From NCBI RefSeq assembly GCF_905171775.1, contig NC_053490.1, forward strand, positions 89,167,286 through 89,231,285: a stretch of 64,000 nucleotides of DNA. The letters are read 5' to 3'. Below are positions 62,510 through 64,000 of the stretch, in pieces (position 1 is the stretch's first letter; every line of letters begins with the position of its first letter). The notes below the pieces were generated by a model that did no database searches, had not been told where the DNA came from, and saw only the letters and a program-made list of their open reading frames with translations. The DNA is from Rana temporaria. Lineage: Eukaryota > Chordata > Amphibia > Anura > Ranidae. Made by a program: the position numbers and the translations under genes.

Positions 62510-63092
62510 TCGTATCGTATTTACACTAAGCCGCTGTACGTTAGCTAGGCAAGTACTGTATTCACAAAGTACTTGCCTGCTAAGTTACGACGGCGTAGCG
62601 TGAATAGGCCGGCGTAAGCGCGCCAAATTCAAATGAGGATGTGGGGGGCGTGTTTTATGTAGATTAACTGTGACCCGACGTGATTGACGTTTTTTTTTAC
62701 GAACGGCGCATGCGCCGTCCGTGTACATATCCCAGTGTGCATTGCGGCAAAGTACGCCGCAAGGACGGATTGGTTTCGACGTGGACGTAAATTACGTCCA
62801 GCCCTATTCACGGACGACTTACGCAAACTAGGTAAAATTTTCTAATTTTCAAATACCTTTACTGCGACGGGCGCACGTATATTCGTGAATAGGCGTATCT
62901 AGTCATTTACATATTCTTTGCCGAACGCAATGGAAGCGCCACCTAGCGGCCAGCCTAAATACTGCACCCTAAGATAGGTTTAAGTGTATCTCTGTTTGAG
63001 AATACACTTAAACTTAGGACGGCGCAGATTCTGAGTTAGGTCGGCGTATCTACTGATACGCCGGCCTAACTCTTTATGAATCTAGCTATTAG
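62510..63092. mobile_element. GGGCCAGATTCACA-family MITE, ends degraded
   Basis: Left TTTACACTAAGCCGCTGTAC; right CTAACTCTTTATGAATCTAG. Paired blocks include AAGTACTTGCCTGCTAAG with its inverse, GGTCGGCGTATCTACTGATA, and ACGTAAATTACGTCCAGCCC, as in the element at 26875. Confidence 0.7.
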
Positions 63093-64000
63093 TTAGATTG
63101 ACTGCAATGTTCAAAGTAAGAGCTCCTAACAGCTTAGAGTGCAGACTCTTCGTCTTCCAGTCTACATGCTGTGCACGGAAGATTATTTTTAGGGTATTAT
63201 GGGGTGAAAATTAGTTACAGACATTTTTATTTTGAGAATGAAGGGACCTATAATATTGGCCTACTGAAGGAACTGAAGGTATGGAAATAATACATTGTAC
63301 AGAGGCTGACTCTCTAGCAATCCATAGTAAATGTTTATTGCCTCTTCTTCTTCTTCAGTTCATGCATTCATTGGGGCTAACAATATACAATCACTGTGTA
63401 TTGTTTAGCGTTCTCAATCTCATGTAACTATGGCAATGAATCATCCCATTCCCAGGCTGTTTTCAGCACTTTTGCTTTCTGTGATTTTGCATATAGTACA
63501 TGGGAATTTTGCTAATGAGGCATTGCTGTTTAACAGAACATTTACACTTCTCAACATTTCTGTCAACATATTTATATACAGATATTTAAAGCAGACATTT
63601 ACAGCACACAAAAAAAAAACCTTCCCGCTACATTAACCAAACTTTTCTATTAAATCCATAAATATTCGACATTTAGAAAAGTTGATTACATGACCAAAAA
63701 CTAGCACATGGGTTATGTGGTCCTACTGTAGGGCTTCAGCAGAGATCATGAGATTACTGGATAAGAAGTATTTAAACACAACTTTTGCTTTTAGCCAATA
63801 GGGATGAGCCGAACATACCTGGATCCAGGCAGGTTCAGTGAGAATACTGAAGTTCTGGTGCCCCACTGTGGGCCAAATAAAAAAAAAAAAAACAGTAATA
63901 GCCATTTTCTAGACCAGGGTTCTCCAAACATTCTATACCAAGACGTCATATTTTGTATGAAATCTCCTGATATTTGCTGCAGAGGGAGGATTTCTGCGCA
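63093..64000. other. intergenic DNA, no gene seen
   Basis: AT-rich. AGGGATGAGCCGAACATACC at ~63800 resembles the left end of a common frog repeat, cut by the window edge or decayed. Confidence 0.4.

Overview
The window looks like intergenic DNA from a frog, probably a ranid or ranoid. Three things point there: a single-exon AMER2 gene of vertebrate type, an intact Tc1-type transposon of the kind known from teleosts and ranid frogs, and an extreme density of short non-autonomous DNA transposons. There are no bacterial genes, rRNA or tRNA genes, or CRISPR arrays. Most open frames are chance frames in repeats. Several listed frames begin at GTG, which is not a credible start in a nuclear vertebrate gene.

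Only two protein-coding genes can be supported. One is AMER2 (39717-41564, plus strand), an APC-recruiting membrane adaptor, with a YY1-like promoter motif upstream and a candidate polyadenylation signal at 42291. The other is a full-length Tc1/mariner transposase (19506-20528, minus strand) inside a complete element with ~205-bp inverted repeats and TA duplications (19289-20895).

Layout. 1-7.9 kb: minisatellites (1.4-3.0, 3.2-3.95, 6.6-6.8 kb), a solo LTR, and stacked TTAA-flanked elements. 9.2-15.4 kb: a hAT-type element with a perfect 8-bp target duplication, whose interior is a giant inverted-repeat satellite of ~35-bp units. 18.5-22.4 kb: the Tc1 element amid other repeats. 24-33 kb: hairpin MITEs, a minisatellite-bearing element and a 36-40 bp minisatellite. 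33.8-37.7 kb: two long TTAA elements, one carrying an inverted insertion. 38.4-39.1 kb: a MITE flanked by 117-bp direct repeats. 39.3-42.5 kb: AMER2. 42.5-64 kb: mostly repeats, including nested hAT elements with exact 8-bp duplications.

Elements fall into classes defined by target duplication: TTAA (piggyBac-like hairpins starting AAAGCGG.GTTCACCC, and 1-2 kb elements starting CCACTT), TA (hairpins starting AGGCCTCGTACACACGA or AGGC..GGTTCACAC), 8-bp (hAT-type), and a GGGCCAGATTCACA family whose duplication is unclear. Nesting gives relative ages at many sites. The most unusual structures are the palindromic satellite inside a hAT element, two insertions bracketed by ~117-126 bp direct repeats that look like template switching, and an AMER2 5' end that appears to preserve the mammalian N-terminal extension in a different reading frame.
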